Source: Acanthosepion pharaonis | Lineage: Eukaryota > Mollusca > Cephalopoda > Sepiida > Sepiidae | DNA length: 64,000 bases | Assembly (NCBI GenBank): GCA_903632075.3 | Contig: CAHIKZ030000247.1 | Location: 540,001 to 604,000 of the forward strand | Direction of reading: 5' to 3' | Shown: positions 23,226-37,510 of the stretch, in pieces | Numbering within the stretch: position 1 is the first letter of the stretch | How the letters are laid out: each line of letters starts with the position of its first letter | Program-made: the position numbers and the translations under genes | The notes under the pieces: model-generated | Databases searched by the model: none | Seen by the model: the letters and a program-made list of their open reading frames with translations, nothing else | What the model was told of the DNA's origin: nothing

Positions 23226-23818
23226 CTCTTTCTCTTCCTTCCTTCTCTCTCTTCACTTGTTTAATATTTTTGTCTGTTCTCGAGTTAAAAGGAGACGGCT
23301 CAAATGTAACTGATTTTTTTTAATGTTTTAGACTCACACCCAACTAATGATCCTGGGTGCACCCTGATGTTGCTAACGAGAAAGAGGTTCAATTGTCCAA
23401 ACGATGCTTGGGAATGCTAATGCCCTTTTAAAACTTATGAACAATACAGGGAGACATTCTTGTTAGAACGTAGGAGGCGAGTTCAAATTTCGTCGCAGTT
23501 TACATTTTTCTATGTTGCTTATTTAAAAAAAAACTTGCTGCCCCCAAAAAGGAAAAAGTTAAAAAAAAAAAAATGCTTAATTGCATGTGAGGGTGTGCAA
23601 CTGTTATTGTCTCAGAAAGTGAAATCAATTGTCCGAGTTCAAATTCTAGTCGATTCTGTTTCATGCACACTCGTTAATTTTTTTAAATTTAATGAACTTA
23701 ATCTTCACAAAATTGTGTCTGTTCCACCCTTTCAACGCGATCAAAATGGAATAGTCCATTATTTATGATGTATTGGTAGGAGACATTAAACACTTCTTTC
23801 TTTCTTTCTTTCTTTTTT

Positions 23819-23866
<48 letters not shown>

Positions 23867-24160
23867 TCCTTTCATTTCATCACTGAAATCAAGTCATGTC
23901 TTCTTCGCTCTTTCCTCAAAGTGAAAACTGAGTAGTCCATTATTTATTAGCTGTTGGGAGGAGAAGTTAAGTACTTCTTTCTTCCCTTCGTTTGTTTGTT
24001 TGTTTGTTTCTTTCTTTCTTTCTTTCTTTTTTCTGTTTTCTTTCTTTAAATCACTGAAACCAAGTAGTGGCTTTTCACATCTTTCAAAACGGAATAGTCT
24101 ATTAATTATGAGGTATTGGCGAGGCGTAACGGTCGTGTGAACTAACGAAGCTAAGGACAC

Positions 24161-24210
<50 letters not shown>

Positions 24211-25020
24211 GGATTAGTGTTGTTATTTTCTTTCGCTTTTTGTTCACTGCCACTTGCCACTCTCTAACTGGGTCATTACCCGAGACCTGGGGGTAAGGCA
24301 ATGTTATTAAATATAAGCATTCTGTTTGCACAAATGTTGATGTTAAATGAAACTCAACATGTACATTGTTTATATTTTCTTTACGTTCATAATTCTCTCC
24401 CAAATAGATGCATCGTTCTGCACAATGTATTTTTAAAATCATTTCTAAAAAAGGATCGTGTGAATGTAATTGCCTGTACGTCTTTGCCATTATCCATTGA
24501 TTATAATTATAACAGAAGTGTTAATCTATCGCATTTTTTCAGTTTTAATTTCAAGATTCTTATATTTAATTATTTGGTATAACCCCCCCCCATACACACA
24601 CACACAAAAAGAAAAGAAAGCGAAACGTAAGGTTGAAAATGATTTTTTTAAATCAAAAATCGTTCTTGAAGTTTTAATTTCAAGCGAATAGATCAAATTT
24701 AATATTTCCAATAAGCAATATACTTTTCTGTATTTCAAAACAAATTTAAATTGATTTGAATTATTTTTAACTTCTGGAAAATAAAATTACCAGCGGTGAA
24801 TTCTCTCAAGAGCCGGGAAATCACTGCTGCTCGTTAAGGTGTGATTGTGTTAATAATATTACAATACCACACCCGCAAAAAGAACATTTCTTAGTAAATA
24901 CATTTTTTTAAAAATTATTTTCAAATATGTACTAAGTAGGGATTGAACCCAGTAAACAGTATTATAGTCTCTGGTAGATATATTTACTAATCCGCATCCC
25001 AAGGCGAATTGCCCATACAC
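23225..25020. other. Low-complexity DNA, no gene seen
   Basis: (CTTT)n at about 23797-23870 and 24006-24030 and (AAT)n at about 24163-24212. Two related blocks of the type GAATAGTCYATTAWTTATGA occur near 23747 and 24090. A segment at 24640-24750 resembles 13480-13600. No coding signature. Confidence 0.7.
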
Positions 25021-25024
25021 TTCT

Positions 25025-25400
25025 TGAACCATCCTAGGTATGACGATAAACTACATCCGCGTCCTGGGTAAGACGATAAACTACGTCCAATAGCAAGGCC
25101 TCTGATCAGGAGGTTATGGGGAGTGTGGAACCACCTCTTAATTGCTAGTTTTCCCAGGTCCACCTGAACCGGAGTGGTAACACCTGTCCGCTATGGGTAA
25201 ATAGTTAACTCAAAGCACTATGAAAGCATAAAAATAGGTTTTAACACCAGCAATATATTCTGAAAAAATTATTACCAGAAATACATTTTTGAAGATAAAA
25301 TTATTACCAGCAAGGCATTATTACCAGCAGTAGATTAAAAAGAAAAATATTGTCGGCATTAAATAACCGATTGAGGTTGATATACCGCAAACCAAACCAA
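25025..25400 (+). repeat. AATACATTTTATAG-type dispersed repeat, copy 2
   Basis: Starts with two GACGATAAACTACRTCC units about 34 bases apart. The AACCACCTCTTAATTG and GGAGTGGTAACACCTGT blocks follow, then ATTACCAGCAATACATT-type sub-repeats and a GATTGAGGTTGATATACCGC end. Confidence 0.75.
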
Positions 25401-25781
25401 ACCACTTCTTGAAATTATTGGTTTCGATGAAATGCAACCATTTTCCTTTTAAAGCTGACAAAAAGTTACATTCTCGTTATTGTTTAAGATTGTGGAAAAT
25501 AAAGTTACCAATGGTGAATTCTCCCAAGAGGCGTTGAAGTACTGCAGCCCGTTAAAGTGTGATTGTGCATTGGGCTTATAAAAGGCCCTGTTGATAGACG
25601 AAGCTGACGTTATTAATCATTCATTGGTGCTGCTTCGTGACGAGGCAGCACCAATGATTGATTTTGCTCGCAACCCTACTGTGTTACCTGGAATTGTATG
25701 ATCCTAATCTATTTTTTGTGGAAGACAGACCTTGACCCGTCTCCGCCGAAGATTAGCTGAATTTTCGACAAACTACGAACA

Positions 25782-25834
<53 letters not shown>

Positions 25835-26285
25835 CTGAACATGGAAACAGGAAACTAATTTTATCATCAGGATCAATACATTTTTTGAACATGTCATTTT
25901 AAAGCTTCTTTTGCTGTATGGCATAGCATGTAATCCTATAGTGCTGTTTTTTCTCCAAATAGCACTAAGTGAATATCTCGACAAATATATCTTTAGGATT
26001 TAGTTTTTCTCCCCCACAAACTGGAAAAGCTTTGAACAACCATAAAAATAATGATATGCCTTGTCTGATACTCAACAATTCAAACAATAATCTTAGCTCG
26101 GCAAACTTCATACCAACATTTATTTAAAAAGGTGACTGAGCAATTCATTTGGAATCCATCTACTGAGGTTTTTGTTTTTATTTGAGTGTCAGTATTCAAA
26201 ACATTTAACAACACATTTTAAATGAAACATAAAAAAACTTGTTTCCTGTAAGAAAAAGTAGAAACAGCGGGAAGGGGCAACTTAA
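25400..26285. other. No gene seen; hairpin at 25621 and TA run
   Basis: A (TA)n run lies at about 25785-25832. At 25621-25657, TCATTGGTGCTGC pairs perfectly with GCAGCACCAATGA across an 11-base loop. The rest is AT-rich without recognisable content. Confidence 0.6.
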
Positions 26286-26740
26286 CATTCGATGTCGGGG
26301 TGGTAGCATCTGTTAGGGTCTAAGCTATGGCCAGATAGTGACCCTACAAATAAAAAAAAAACACTATGAAAGCATGAAAAAATATTTTTATAGTAAAAAT
26401 ATCAGCAATACATATTTATAGTAAAAGTACTAGCAATACAGTTTTTATATAAAAATGACCAACAATACATAGATATAGTAAAATGACCAACAATGCATTT
26501 TACAGTAGAATTACCAACAATACATTTTTAAAGAAAAATGACCAACAATACATTTTATTGGTAGTTGAAGTCATACAATTGCGTTCAAAATATATTTAGT
26601 TGAAGCCATAAAATTCTGTTCAAAATATTTAGATTCCGGCATTAAAAAAAAACAAACAAACAAAAAACAACAAAAACAAAAAAAAATAAAAATAAAAAAC
26701 CATAGGGGTGTTGATATGTCGCTAAGCAAAATCAACCAAC
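26285..26740 (+). repeat. AATACATTTTATAG-type dispersed repeat, copy 3
   Basis: GGGTGGTAGCATCTGTTAGG is followed by ACTATGAAAGCATGAAAAAA and about five sub-repeats of 27-30 bases (ACCAACAATACATTTTA...). Duplicated AGTTGAAGYCATAMAATT blocks and a TGTTGATATGTCGCTAAGCA end follow. The sub-repeats here are the clearest in the family. Confidence 0.8.
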
Positions 26741-27054
26741 CAACCAATGTTTTTTTAAATTTTTCTTAATCGTTTCAAAACGATAATGTCATTAGAACGC
26801 ACGTGGGTTACAGGGAGTGAAAGTGAATGACAATGAGAACATTTAAAATGGTGGGAGATTGAGAAAAGAGCAAAAAAGGAACAGGGTTTCAAGAAGACAG
26901 GCGATGGTGATCGACGTTGCATTTAAAATTTTGAAGACTATAGTTAGCAGAGAAGCAAGGAATCGGAAGGGAGTTCGATTAGAAGTGATGGAGTGACTTG
27001 GACACTTAAGGCGCAGAATCTGCCTATATTTCCGAGATGAGGTATTATGTAGAC

Positions 27055-27180
27055 TATTTACATTGTTCGGACTAACGTTCTCATCTTTGTTGACATATTT
27101 ATTACAACGTTTCGGCCGACGTACGTTCCGGCCTTCTTCAGGTGTTTGGAATCGAACTGAACCCTTTCTTTCGCTCGCTG
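27055..27180 (-). repeat. Repeat with hammerhead-like motif, copy 2
   Basis: Minus strand: GGGTTCAGTTCGATTCC, then CACCTGAAGAAGGCCGG, AACGTACGT and CGGCCGAAACGTTG, continuing TAATAAATATGTCAAC. GGCCG/CGGCC forms a perfect 5-bp stem between CTGAAGA and GAAACG. It has the same organisation as 18920-19060 and resembles terminal repeats of Penelope-like elements. Confidence 0.5.
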
Positions 27181-27580
27181 GGGTAGACTGTTCTTGTTCC
27201 ACGTGCCATGCCTAATAGATGCCAGTTATCTCCCGTCAGTTATCAGTTATCTCTCAGTTATCTCCCGTTAAATCCCCACTCCAAGTTCTCCACCGCCTTA
27301 AACGGGTATTGAACCCACACCCAAAAATTGCAATATGAGCACTGGTAAAAAGTCACTAATTTTCCTTTTTTGGTCTCGAGCAACGCCAGGTTTGGAAAAA
27401 TAACATAAAATGCCTACACACACACAACACATTATTTCGTTATCCATCTGATAAAGTCATATAGGCGAAATGCATTATCAGGTATTATTTTCGAAACATA
27501 CTTTCATGAAAGTTTTTCCAAATGTCAATAACTTAGAACTCTGTCAGAATTACATACCAAAAATTATTACAGTATGTTCT

Positions 27581-27944
27581 TGTTATGGGGTCCACCCCTT
27601 TTTCATACAAGTGGACTCGACCAGTGTGTACTTGTACTGCTGCCGGTGAATGTCCGGGCGTTAGACGAGATATACACTGATACAGTGAACAGTGAGAGAG
27701 TAAGAGTGTGAGGTAACCGCTTTGTAGGAGTCACAGTTGCGAGTACGTAGACTCAGAAGGAAGTTATACTTCGATACTGAATTTCCCAGACTATATATAT
27801 ATATTAATATTCCTAGTAACCTCATTTCTGGATCTACTAATCGTATTACCAATTGCATTATTGCGTCAATACATTTATTTGCTATATTTCATTCCTGCGT
27901 TTGTCATTCATTTGAGACCGGATTTCATCTCGGAATCCACAACA
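27581..27944 (+). mobile_element. Solo LTR with 5-bp target duplication, 364 bp
   Basis: It begins TGTTATGGGGTCCACCCC and ends GGAATCCACAACA, so the ends are TGTT...AACA. It is flanked on both sides by GTTCT (27576-27580 and 27945-27949). The size, TG...CA ends and 5-bp duplication are those of an LTR retrotransposon (Ty3/Gypsy- or Bel/Pao-type) reduced to one LTR by recombination. No gag/pol remains nearby. Orientation is assumed from the similar start of the second solo LTR at 37511. Confidence 0.85.
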
Positions 27945-28826
27945 GTTCTCATGTATTTGATGATAATTTTATACTTTTATTCATTTCTTATTTCTTATTT
28001 GGTTTCTATTATTGTCATTAAAGCATCATTTGATGACGAAATGTTTACTCCTACATCTAGGATAAAATATATATTTGTATGTTTCTATGTGCGTACCTCT
28101 GATGGTCGTCCCTTATCCTAGTGGAGGGACTATCGCAATCCAAGGACTGAGAACACTAACATCAGAAGTTCTAAACTCCTAAAAGGCCTATTCTCGACGG
28201 CAACGTCAAAGACAAAACAGCGGATAATGAGGGCTACGCATGACGGACATGATACAGAAGGCGCCACTCGAAATTATAATAGCAGTCCGTTTCGATTTCA
28301 TAACTGGATTTGATTCTGACTGTCTCATATTCATATGTACCGCAGAGGAAGGTTATGAAATCAATTGTGTGCGTCATTTCCTGGCAAGTTGAGGTCTACC
28401 TTAGATATATTCACGTCATCGGACACTTTCTTCTTTTCTGATTTTCTTTCAGTTCCAACAAACTCTTGCAAAGTCAAACAGCGATAGGGAATGGATGAAA
28501 AGAGCAGATTTAGATGAAATTGGAAGATTCTCATCCAGAATCTGCATATTGGCGGTGAATTTAGTCATCAAAACCATCATCATAAAAGAAGCTATCAGCA
28601 AAGATATTCAGTATCACTCAAAGATATTTTTGTGCTTAACTCTTCGTTGGTATTAAAGAATAATTATAATGGACATTCAATGTTTGATTGAAATAAAAAC
28701 TTATCATGTAATCTAAAATCGACTTGCCTTTGGCACCTTCAGATATATCAAATGCTGGTCAGATGCTACTTTTCCTTGTAGGGTCGGGTTATTGGTGTGG
28801 AGAATGTTTTGAGGCAAATTTTTGGT

Positions 28827-28966
28827 GTAAGTTTGGAGGTAACTTTTAAAGAAAAGCCATCGCTATATTTTTTCCCCCAGAAATACGTTTTTGGAGAAAA
28901 GGAAGCTGGATAGAATATACCACATTATTGCAAAAGTTACTATAACTTTGTTTTTTTCTATTTCAG
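28827..28966 (+). other. Candidate 5' UTR intron of gene A
   Basis: GTAAGT at 28827-28832 pairs with a polypyrimidine tract and TTTCAG ending at 28966, giving 140 bases. The equivalent intron is 140 bases in copy B (31715-31854) and 159 in copy D (39027-39185). In copy C the donor reads GCAAGA, a possible GC-AG donor. The conserved acceptor sits about 80 bases before the start codon. No transcript evidence is available. Confidence 0.45.
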
Positions 28967-29047
28967 TTTGAATAACGAAGAAAAATTGGATTTGAAATTC
29001 ATACCAGAATTCCGAATCATTGCCCTAAGTTAGCAGACCAGTGCTAC

Positions 29048-29377
29048 ATGATGACAAAAGTTTCTTTAGTCAAAATGTCACAAAATAATATCGTGATATT
29101 GTTCATCATGGTGGTTGTACTTTTGGCCTGTGCCAGGCTGTCCGAAGGTTCAAGTCTTCCTTGCATAGGTTGTATGATAGACGATGATATGTTATTAGAA
29201 AAGAGCTGGGTATGCGGCGAGTGTGGTAGTATGTACAGAAACGCGATCGAACACTGCTGTTTTTGCGACCAATCCTTCTACAATAAATGTCTTGAGGCTA
29301 CTGGTCTTCAAAACAGAAATACAGACCTGCGCCCAAGGCATGGTCGATCATATGGGTTTGTGCCAGGTCGTCTATAA
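29048..29377 (+). CDS. Small secreted cysteine-rich protein, copy A
   Basis: 109 codons. Residues 1-9 precede a second in-frame Met at residue 10, which has the better initiation context (A at -3). From there, IVILFIMVVVLLACA is a clear signal-peptide core, with cleavage expected near the SEG-SS region. The mature part has eight cysteines spaced C-x2-C-x13-C-x2-C-x10-C-C-x-C-x7-C, identical in all four copies. An acidic DDDMLLEK lies between the first two pairs. The pairs of close cysteines suggest a disulphide-rich extracellular peptide; zinc binding is less likely for a secreted protein. The tail from about residue 95 (RPRHGRSYGFVPGRL) differs from copies C and D. Family not recognised; hormone-like, defence or gland secretion roles are all possible. 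Confidence 0.8.
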   Translation: MMTKVSLVKMSQNNIVILFIMVVVLLACARLSEGSSLPCIGCMIDDDMLLEKSWVCGECGSMYRNAIEHCCFCDQSFYNKCLEATGLQNRNTDLRPRHGRSYGFVPGRL

Positions 29378-29437
29378 TTTTGTGTCTTTGCAAGGAATCC
29401 GTTAACATATTTTTGGTGCTGTCTATTAAGATTAGTC

Positions 29438-29498
<61 letters not shown>
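29438..29498. repeat. (TA)n run in unit A
   Basis: A pure TA run that separates the 3' block next to gene A from a second copy of that block at about 29500-29600. This second copy is nearly identical to 35232-35335 of unit C. Confidence 0.95.
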
Positions 29499-29500
<2 letters not shown>

Positions 29501-29859
29501 GTTGGCCGTTTCTTCTATAATTTTGAGTCTTACTTTGCAAGGAATCCTCTGGCATATTTTGGCGCTATCTATTAAGATTAGTCCTAATAATATTGTTTTG
29601 GTTGTGGTGTGTCGATCGATATATGAACGAATTGCACTAAATTTCGACAAGTCAGACTACGAGAGAGTGTAGTGCATCTGTGGCCCGTGTAAGAATTTTG
29701 TTTGCTGATTATTAGTACTGGATATACAAACTCCCAAAGGACACACACACATAGACGTGTGTGTGTGTGTGTGTGTGTGTGAATTAGGTTAATGACTAAT
29801 CGGCTAGATTATATATCCGAAACACATATTTCAAAAATAAAAAAATATAACATAAATTT

Positions 29860-30000
29860 AAATTTTTCAGCATCCCCTCTTCTTCATGCACATGTGTAAT
29901 CACATCAATGAAAACACAACTTTAGTCCAATGAAGTCCTAAAGGGCGAAACACGATACACGAAATTTTTTCCACACTGTTATAGTTTCTCGAAAAAACAT
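29860..30000 (+). repeat. Dispersed 150-bp repeat with CAATGAAGTCC...GGGCGAAAC core (unit A copy)
   Basis: Runs from TTCAGCATCCCCTCTTCTTC through CTTTAGTCCAATGAAGTCC, TAAAGGGCGAAAC to ATAGTTTCTCG. The same element occurs in units B (32610), C (35910) and D (40380), and outside the family at 54370-54500. There the core is CTGATGAAGTCC...GGACGCAAC. It is therefore a transposable sequence that entered the ancestral unit. The core resembles a hammerhead ribozyme core (CTGATGA-stem-GAAA) with one additional A. Confidence 0.6.
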
Positions 30001-30429
30001 ATACATATACATGTGCTTAATAAAACACACACACGAACACGACGCACACACACACGTATGTGTGTGTGTGAGTTAATCATTTACACTCATATACGAATAA
30101 ATACAGAAATCAATGTCCACCTAAACAGCTTGATATATACGCCAATAAATCTTACAATTTATTTAAATATATTTTGATAACAACTGCTTATGCCTTCGAG
30201 CAAGAAAAAAAAAGACTTATTTTGCTTTTTTTATTTCGGTGCAAACAAATTTCTAGTGCAATATGAATGTTTATTTATATATTGGTTTACACTTCATATA
30301 TTTTTCAATCATATCTTTTATTTAATTTCTCAACAAAAATCTATTTCTTTAATTTAAAACGGCAATAAAATTATTTTGTGGCAGATCTTTTGTGTTGTTT
30401 TGCTCGCATTCTCGAAAATGAGGCTGTTT

Positions 30430-30670
30430 AGCTTATTTTCGAACATGTAAGTCAAAAATCTAATTAACTTTGGAGCTTCCGGTGGTATCAGATGGTGTCG
30501 CCTTCCCTAGGAATCTACCTTTTTCTTGTTGGTGTGTGGAACGATTTGGGAAAACCATTTGGAGAATGTTTCTAGGTAAGTTTTAAAGAAATCGTTACAA
30601 TATCTTTACCGCTCAGAAATGCGTTTTCTGTAGAGAAAAAGACAGTTGGTCGGAATATTCTGATATATAC
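30430..30670 (+). promoter_or_regulatory. Second, diverged copy of the gene 5' flank/first-exon region (unit A)
   Basis: It aligns in order with 28700-28915: ATGTAA-GTCAAAAATC against ATGTAATCTAAAATC; then ACTTTGGAGCTTCCGGTGG, TTGGTGTGTGGAAC and TTTGGAGAATGTTT. AAGTTTTAAAGAAATCG, CTCAGAAATGCGTTTT and GAGAAAA-GACAGTTGG close the match. Where the gene-proximal copy has GGTGTAAGT, this one has CTAG|GTAAGT (30575-30580), a stronger donor. No coding exon follows before the CA/TA run. It could be a dead promoter copy or an alternative first exon for the next gene downstream. Confidence 0.6.
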
Positions 30671-30766
30671 GTGTCCGTGCTACCATGAGGGCAGGATTTC
30701 CGTTTTAACAGCTGAATGTACCTCTATCCGATGATTACGCCTTTCTCAGGACAGGCTTAACTCTGC

Positions 30767-30767
<1 letters not shown>

Positions 30768-30862
<95 letters not shown>
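30768..30862. repeat. (CA)n-(TA)n run, unit A
   Basis: About 50 bases of CA pass into about 40 of TA. The matching run in unit B is at 33516-33612. The following TTACAATGAATTATTCATAC is the terminal sequence of the MITE seen intact at 55550. Confidence 0.95.
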
Positions 30863-30863
<1 letters not shown>

Positions 30864-31260
30864 CAATGAATTATTCATACAAACATTAAATTAGTAAGGT
30901 TTATGACATACAATGGCGAAATCATTTGCTAACAAAATTTTAAAAATTCATAAACCTACTAATCACACAATGAATGTTATGATACTTGTTTTCTTTTTTT
31001 ACATTTGTAAGGTGTATAAGGTCTTTCTTAAATACGCAAGTACTTTAGACTGTATATTCAGTCAATTTCAGGCATGGAAATTGTTTTGCTTTTAATAAAA
31101 TTCAGGTAGCATCCGAGTAGAAAAAATATAATGCGAATCGAAATATGTTTTTTTAATGTGTTAATGATAACTGAATTTTACCAAAAACAAAATAATTTCG
31201 ATATCTGAAGTTGACTGAATTTACAGTCGAAAGTACTTGTGTATGGGTCACTTTGTGTCG

Positions 31261-34020
<2,760 letters not shown>

Positions 34021-34670
34021 ACTGGCAAGTTCAGATCCACCTTAAACATATTCACGCCATCGGACACTTTCTTCTTTTCTGATTTTCTTTCACTTCCAAC
34101 AACTTCTTGAAAAGTCAAACAGCGATAGGGAATGGATGACAAGTGCAGGTTTGGATGAAATTGGAAGATTCTCATCCTGAATTTGCATATTGGCGGTGAA
34201 TTTAGTCATCAAAACCATCATCGTAAAGGAAGCTATCAGCAAAGATATTCAGTATCACTCAAAGATATTTTTGTGTTTAATTCTTCGTTGGTATTAAAGG
34301 ATAATTATAATAATAGGAATCCAATGGTTGATTGAAATAAACACTTATCATGTAATCTAAACTTGGCTTACTATTGGCAAATTCAGTTATATCAAATGCT
34401 GGTCAGATTTCCTTGTAGGGTTGGATTGTTGGTGTGGGGAATGTTTTGAGGCAAATTCTTGGTGCAAGATTGGAGGTCAATTTTAAAGAAAAGCCATCGC
34501 TATGTTTTTCCCACAGAAATACGTTTTTGCAGAAAAGGAAGCTGGATAGAATATACCACATTATTGCGAAACTATAACTTTATTTTATTTTTTCTATTTC
34601 AGTTTGAATAACGAAGAACAATTGGATTTGAAATTCGTACCAGAATTCTGAATCATTTTCCTAAATTAGC

Positions 34671-34991
34671 ATGATGACAAAAGTATCTTTAGTCAAAATG
34701 TCACAAAATAATATCATGATATTGTTGGTCATGGTGTTTGTACTTTTGGCTTGTGCCAGGCCGTCCGGTGGTTCAACTGTTCCTTGCAAATCTTGTGAGA
34801 TAGACGATGATATGTTATTGGAAAAGAGGTTGGTGTGCAGCAAGTGTGGCGATATGTTCAGAAACGGAATCGAACAGTGCTGTTATTGCGATCATATGTT
34901 GTATGATAAATGTCTTTTGACCACTGGTCTTCAGAACAAGGATACAGGCGTACACGGACAGAGACGTCCAGTATTGAAAAGATTAAAGTAA
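34671..34991 (+). CDS. Small secreted cysteine-rich protein, copy C
   Basis: 106 codons. The signal core is IMILLVMVFVLLACA and the eight-cysteine spacing is unchanged (CKSC ... CSKC ... CCYC ... C). Unlike the others, it has Lys-Arg (EKRLVC) just before the third cysteine and QRRP and LKRLK in the tail. These could be dibasic processing sites of a prohormone-type precursor. The original type of 3' end continues after the stop (GAAACGAAGAAATGAAAAAG-like sequence, shared with copy D). The candidate intron donor is GC rather than GT. The start follows AATTAGC directly, with fewer bases between acceptor and ATG than in A and B. Confidence 0.8.
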   Translation: MMTKVSLVKMSQNNIMILLVMVFVLLACARPSGGSTVPCKSCEIDDDMLLEKRLVCSKCGDMFRNGIEQCCYCDHMLYDKCLLTTGLQNKDTGVHGQRRPVLKRLK

Positions 34992-35164
34992 AATAATACG
35001 AAAACGAAGAAATGAAAAAGATTCCTTAATTATGGGAGGCGATTATTTTGGAAGAACCTTTAGGGGAAAAGGGAGACAATATCACTTATACCCTCAATCA
35101 AAAGACAGAAGAAGAACCTAATGACTTTTAACATAATACATTACTGAATATATATGCATGCATC

Positions 35165-35173
<9 letters not shown>

Positions 35174-35230
<57 letters not shown>
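35174..35230. repeat. (TA)n run, unit C
   Basis: Long TA run just 3' of gene C. Others in the unit lie at about 35496-35550, 35674-35719, 36104-36185 and 36880-36913. Confidence 0.95.
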
Positions 35231-35233
<3 letters not shown>

Positions 35234-35475
35234 GTTGGCTGTTTCTTCTATAATTTTGAGTCTTACTTTGCAAGGAATCCTCTGGCATATTTTGGCGCTA
35301 TCTATTAAGATTAGTCCTAATAATATTATTTTGGTTGTGGTGTGTCGATCGATATGTGAAGGGATTTCACTAAATTTCGACAAGTCAGACTACGAGAGAG
35401 TGTAGTGCATGTGTGGCCAGTGTCAAAATTTAATGTTTGCTGATTGTCAGTACTGGACATACAAACTCCCCAAAG

Positions 35476-35552
<77 letters not shown>

Positions 35553-35668
35553 CAAGTATATAATTGATGTATACGGAATTAATTCTAATAACCAACAATG
35601 AAACAAAATGGCTATTTTTGTAGTGATTTTATAACATATTTATGTTATAATTTTTTTTTAAAAAATAA

Positions 35669-35722
<54 letters not shown>

Positions 35723-36114
35723 TTAGACTAATGGCTTAATATGTTTCTGTGTGAGCACAGATAAATGCATGCCATATATTGACATACACACCTATATGTA
35801 ACAAAAATAAAAGAAGCATAAACAAAAACAAAGAAAATTAGATCGGCTAGATTATATACCCAAAACACATATATAAAGCAAAAAACAAAACAAAAAACTT
35901 AAATATAAAATGTTTAGAGTCCTGCTTCTTCGTGTGTTCATGTAATCACATCACTTTAGTCCAATGAAATCCAAAGGGGCAAAACGAGTTGCACGAAAAG
36001 TTTTTTTTTGTTTGTTTTTTGTTTTTTTGGACACTGTCATAGATTTTCCGAAAAAACATATGCATATACATGTGATTAATAAACACATAACTGCTTATAT
36101 ATATATATATATAC

Positions 36115-36191
<77 letters not shown>

Positions 36192-36871
36192 AATATATAT
36201 ATATATATGTGTGTGTGTCAAGCATTTACGCATATACATATAAATACAGAAATCAATACATTTACCTAAACAACATGGATATATATGCTAATAAATCTTA
36301 CAATTTATTTAAATATATTTTGATAACAACCGCTTATGCCTTCGAGCAAGAAAAAAAAAGACTTATTTTGCTTTTTATTTCGGTGCAAACAAATTTCTAG
36401 TGCAATATGAATGTTTATTTATATATTGGTTTACACTTCATATATTTTTCAATTATATCTTTTATTTAATTTATCAACAAAAATCTATTTCTTTAAAACG
36501 GCAATAAAATTATTTTGTGGCAGATCTTTTGTGTTGTTTTGCTCGCATTCTCGAAAATGAGGCTGTTTAGTTTATTTTCGAACATGTAAATAAAAAAATC
36601 GAATTAACTTTGGAGCTTCCGGTGGTATCAGATGGCGTCGCGTTCCCAAGGAAACTACCTTTTTCTTGTTGGTGTGTGGAACGATTTGGGAAAACCATTT
36701 GTAGAATGTTTCTAGGTAAGTTTTAAAGAAATCGTTACAATATTTTTACCGCTCAGAAATGCGTTTTCTGTAGAGGAAAGAAAGTTGGTCAGAATTTTCT
36801 GATATATACGTGTTTGTGTAACGGCTGCTTCCCTTCTCGCCCCAGCCTTAACTAACAACACACACACACAT

Positions 36872-36916
<45 letters not shown>

Positions 36917-36999
36917 GAAATATAGTTTATGCTATATTTATTGGATAAAGTCTTCAATATCATAGCGCGTCTGTATATATACATATAAAAGTGAACATA

Positions 37000-37047
37000 G
37001 AAATCAACACTCAGAGGCGACAGGCTGTTTCATGCTAGACGCAATCG

Positions 37048-37082
<35 letters not shown>

Positions 37083-37505
37083 GTATGAGGATTGCCGCTT
37101 GTTTACAGAAGACGACCACCTCTTCTTTTAACATGAAGATTTGTTTGATCTGTAAGTGTAAAAGTATTTTAAAACGATAAAAAAATAAAACGAATGAAAT
37201 ATGGTAAAAAATCACTGGCGTTTGCAAACAATATATAAAAGCCTATTTTTCATTTTTAAGTGGTAAAACACTCGCATTTAAAAGAGTTTTAAAAAGAATA
37301 TAAAAGAAGGAAAGCTAGTAAAAATATAAGAGGAACAACACCCAGTTAAGAAAGATTTAAAACAAAATACAGCCAGTTCACATTTATGACAGTCATAGCA
37401 GCTTATAATGCATTGCCGCGTTCATGTGCGCACAAGTGGCTCTTTAACTATACTGCTCTCTTATAAGTTTTCTTACATAACAAATTAATGGGAGTTTTGA
37501 AGTTT
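37000..37505. other. AT-rich DNA outside the units, no gene seen
   Basis: A (TC)n/(TA)n run at about 37050-37082, then a segment (TGTTTACAGAAGACGACC, ATGAAGATTTGTTTGATCTG) that recurs after unit D at about 41551-41640. These segments mark a shared right border of units C and D. Confidence 0.6.
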
Positions 37506-37510
37506 ATTAT

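Larger units (their letters stand above)
28220..31260 (+). repeat. Gene-family repeat unit A
   Basis: Order within the unit: distal upstream block (28220-28390, shared only with unit D); antisense-conserved block (28390-28560); 5' flank with candidate short intron (28690-29047); coding region; 3' block; TA and CA runs; a 150-bp dispersed repeat with a hammerhead-like core (29860-30000); AT-rich spacer; second diverged 5'-flank copy (30430-30670); long CA/TA run (30768-30860); an end block (30863-31250). Unit A has an additional TA run and a repeated 3' block at about 29438-29600 that unit B lacks. Confidence 0.9.
34021..36960 (+). repeat. Gene-family repeat unit C
   Basis: It starts at the same junction as unit B. 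Gene-proximal parts have diverged more. The middle holds two long TA runs (35174-35230, 35496-35550), a third at 35674-35719, and the hammerhead-like repeat (35910-36060). The AT-rich spacer, then the second 5'-flank copy (36580-36800) follow. The unit ends in a different TA run and unrelated DNA at about 36915. Confidence 0.85.

Noticed and set aside
35946..36269. Frames of alternating Tyr-Ile across TA runs (here and at 29.4, 35.2, 46.7, 51.2, 54.5 kb)
   Set aside because: Pure (TA)n translates as YIYI; these are microsatellite artefacts.
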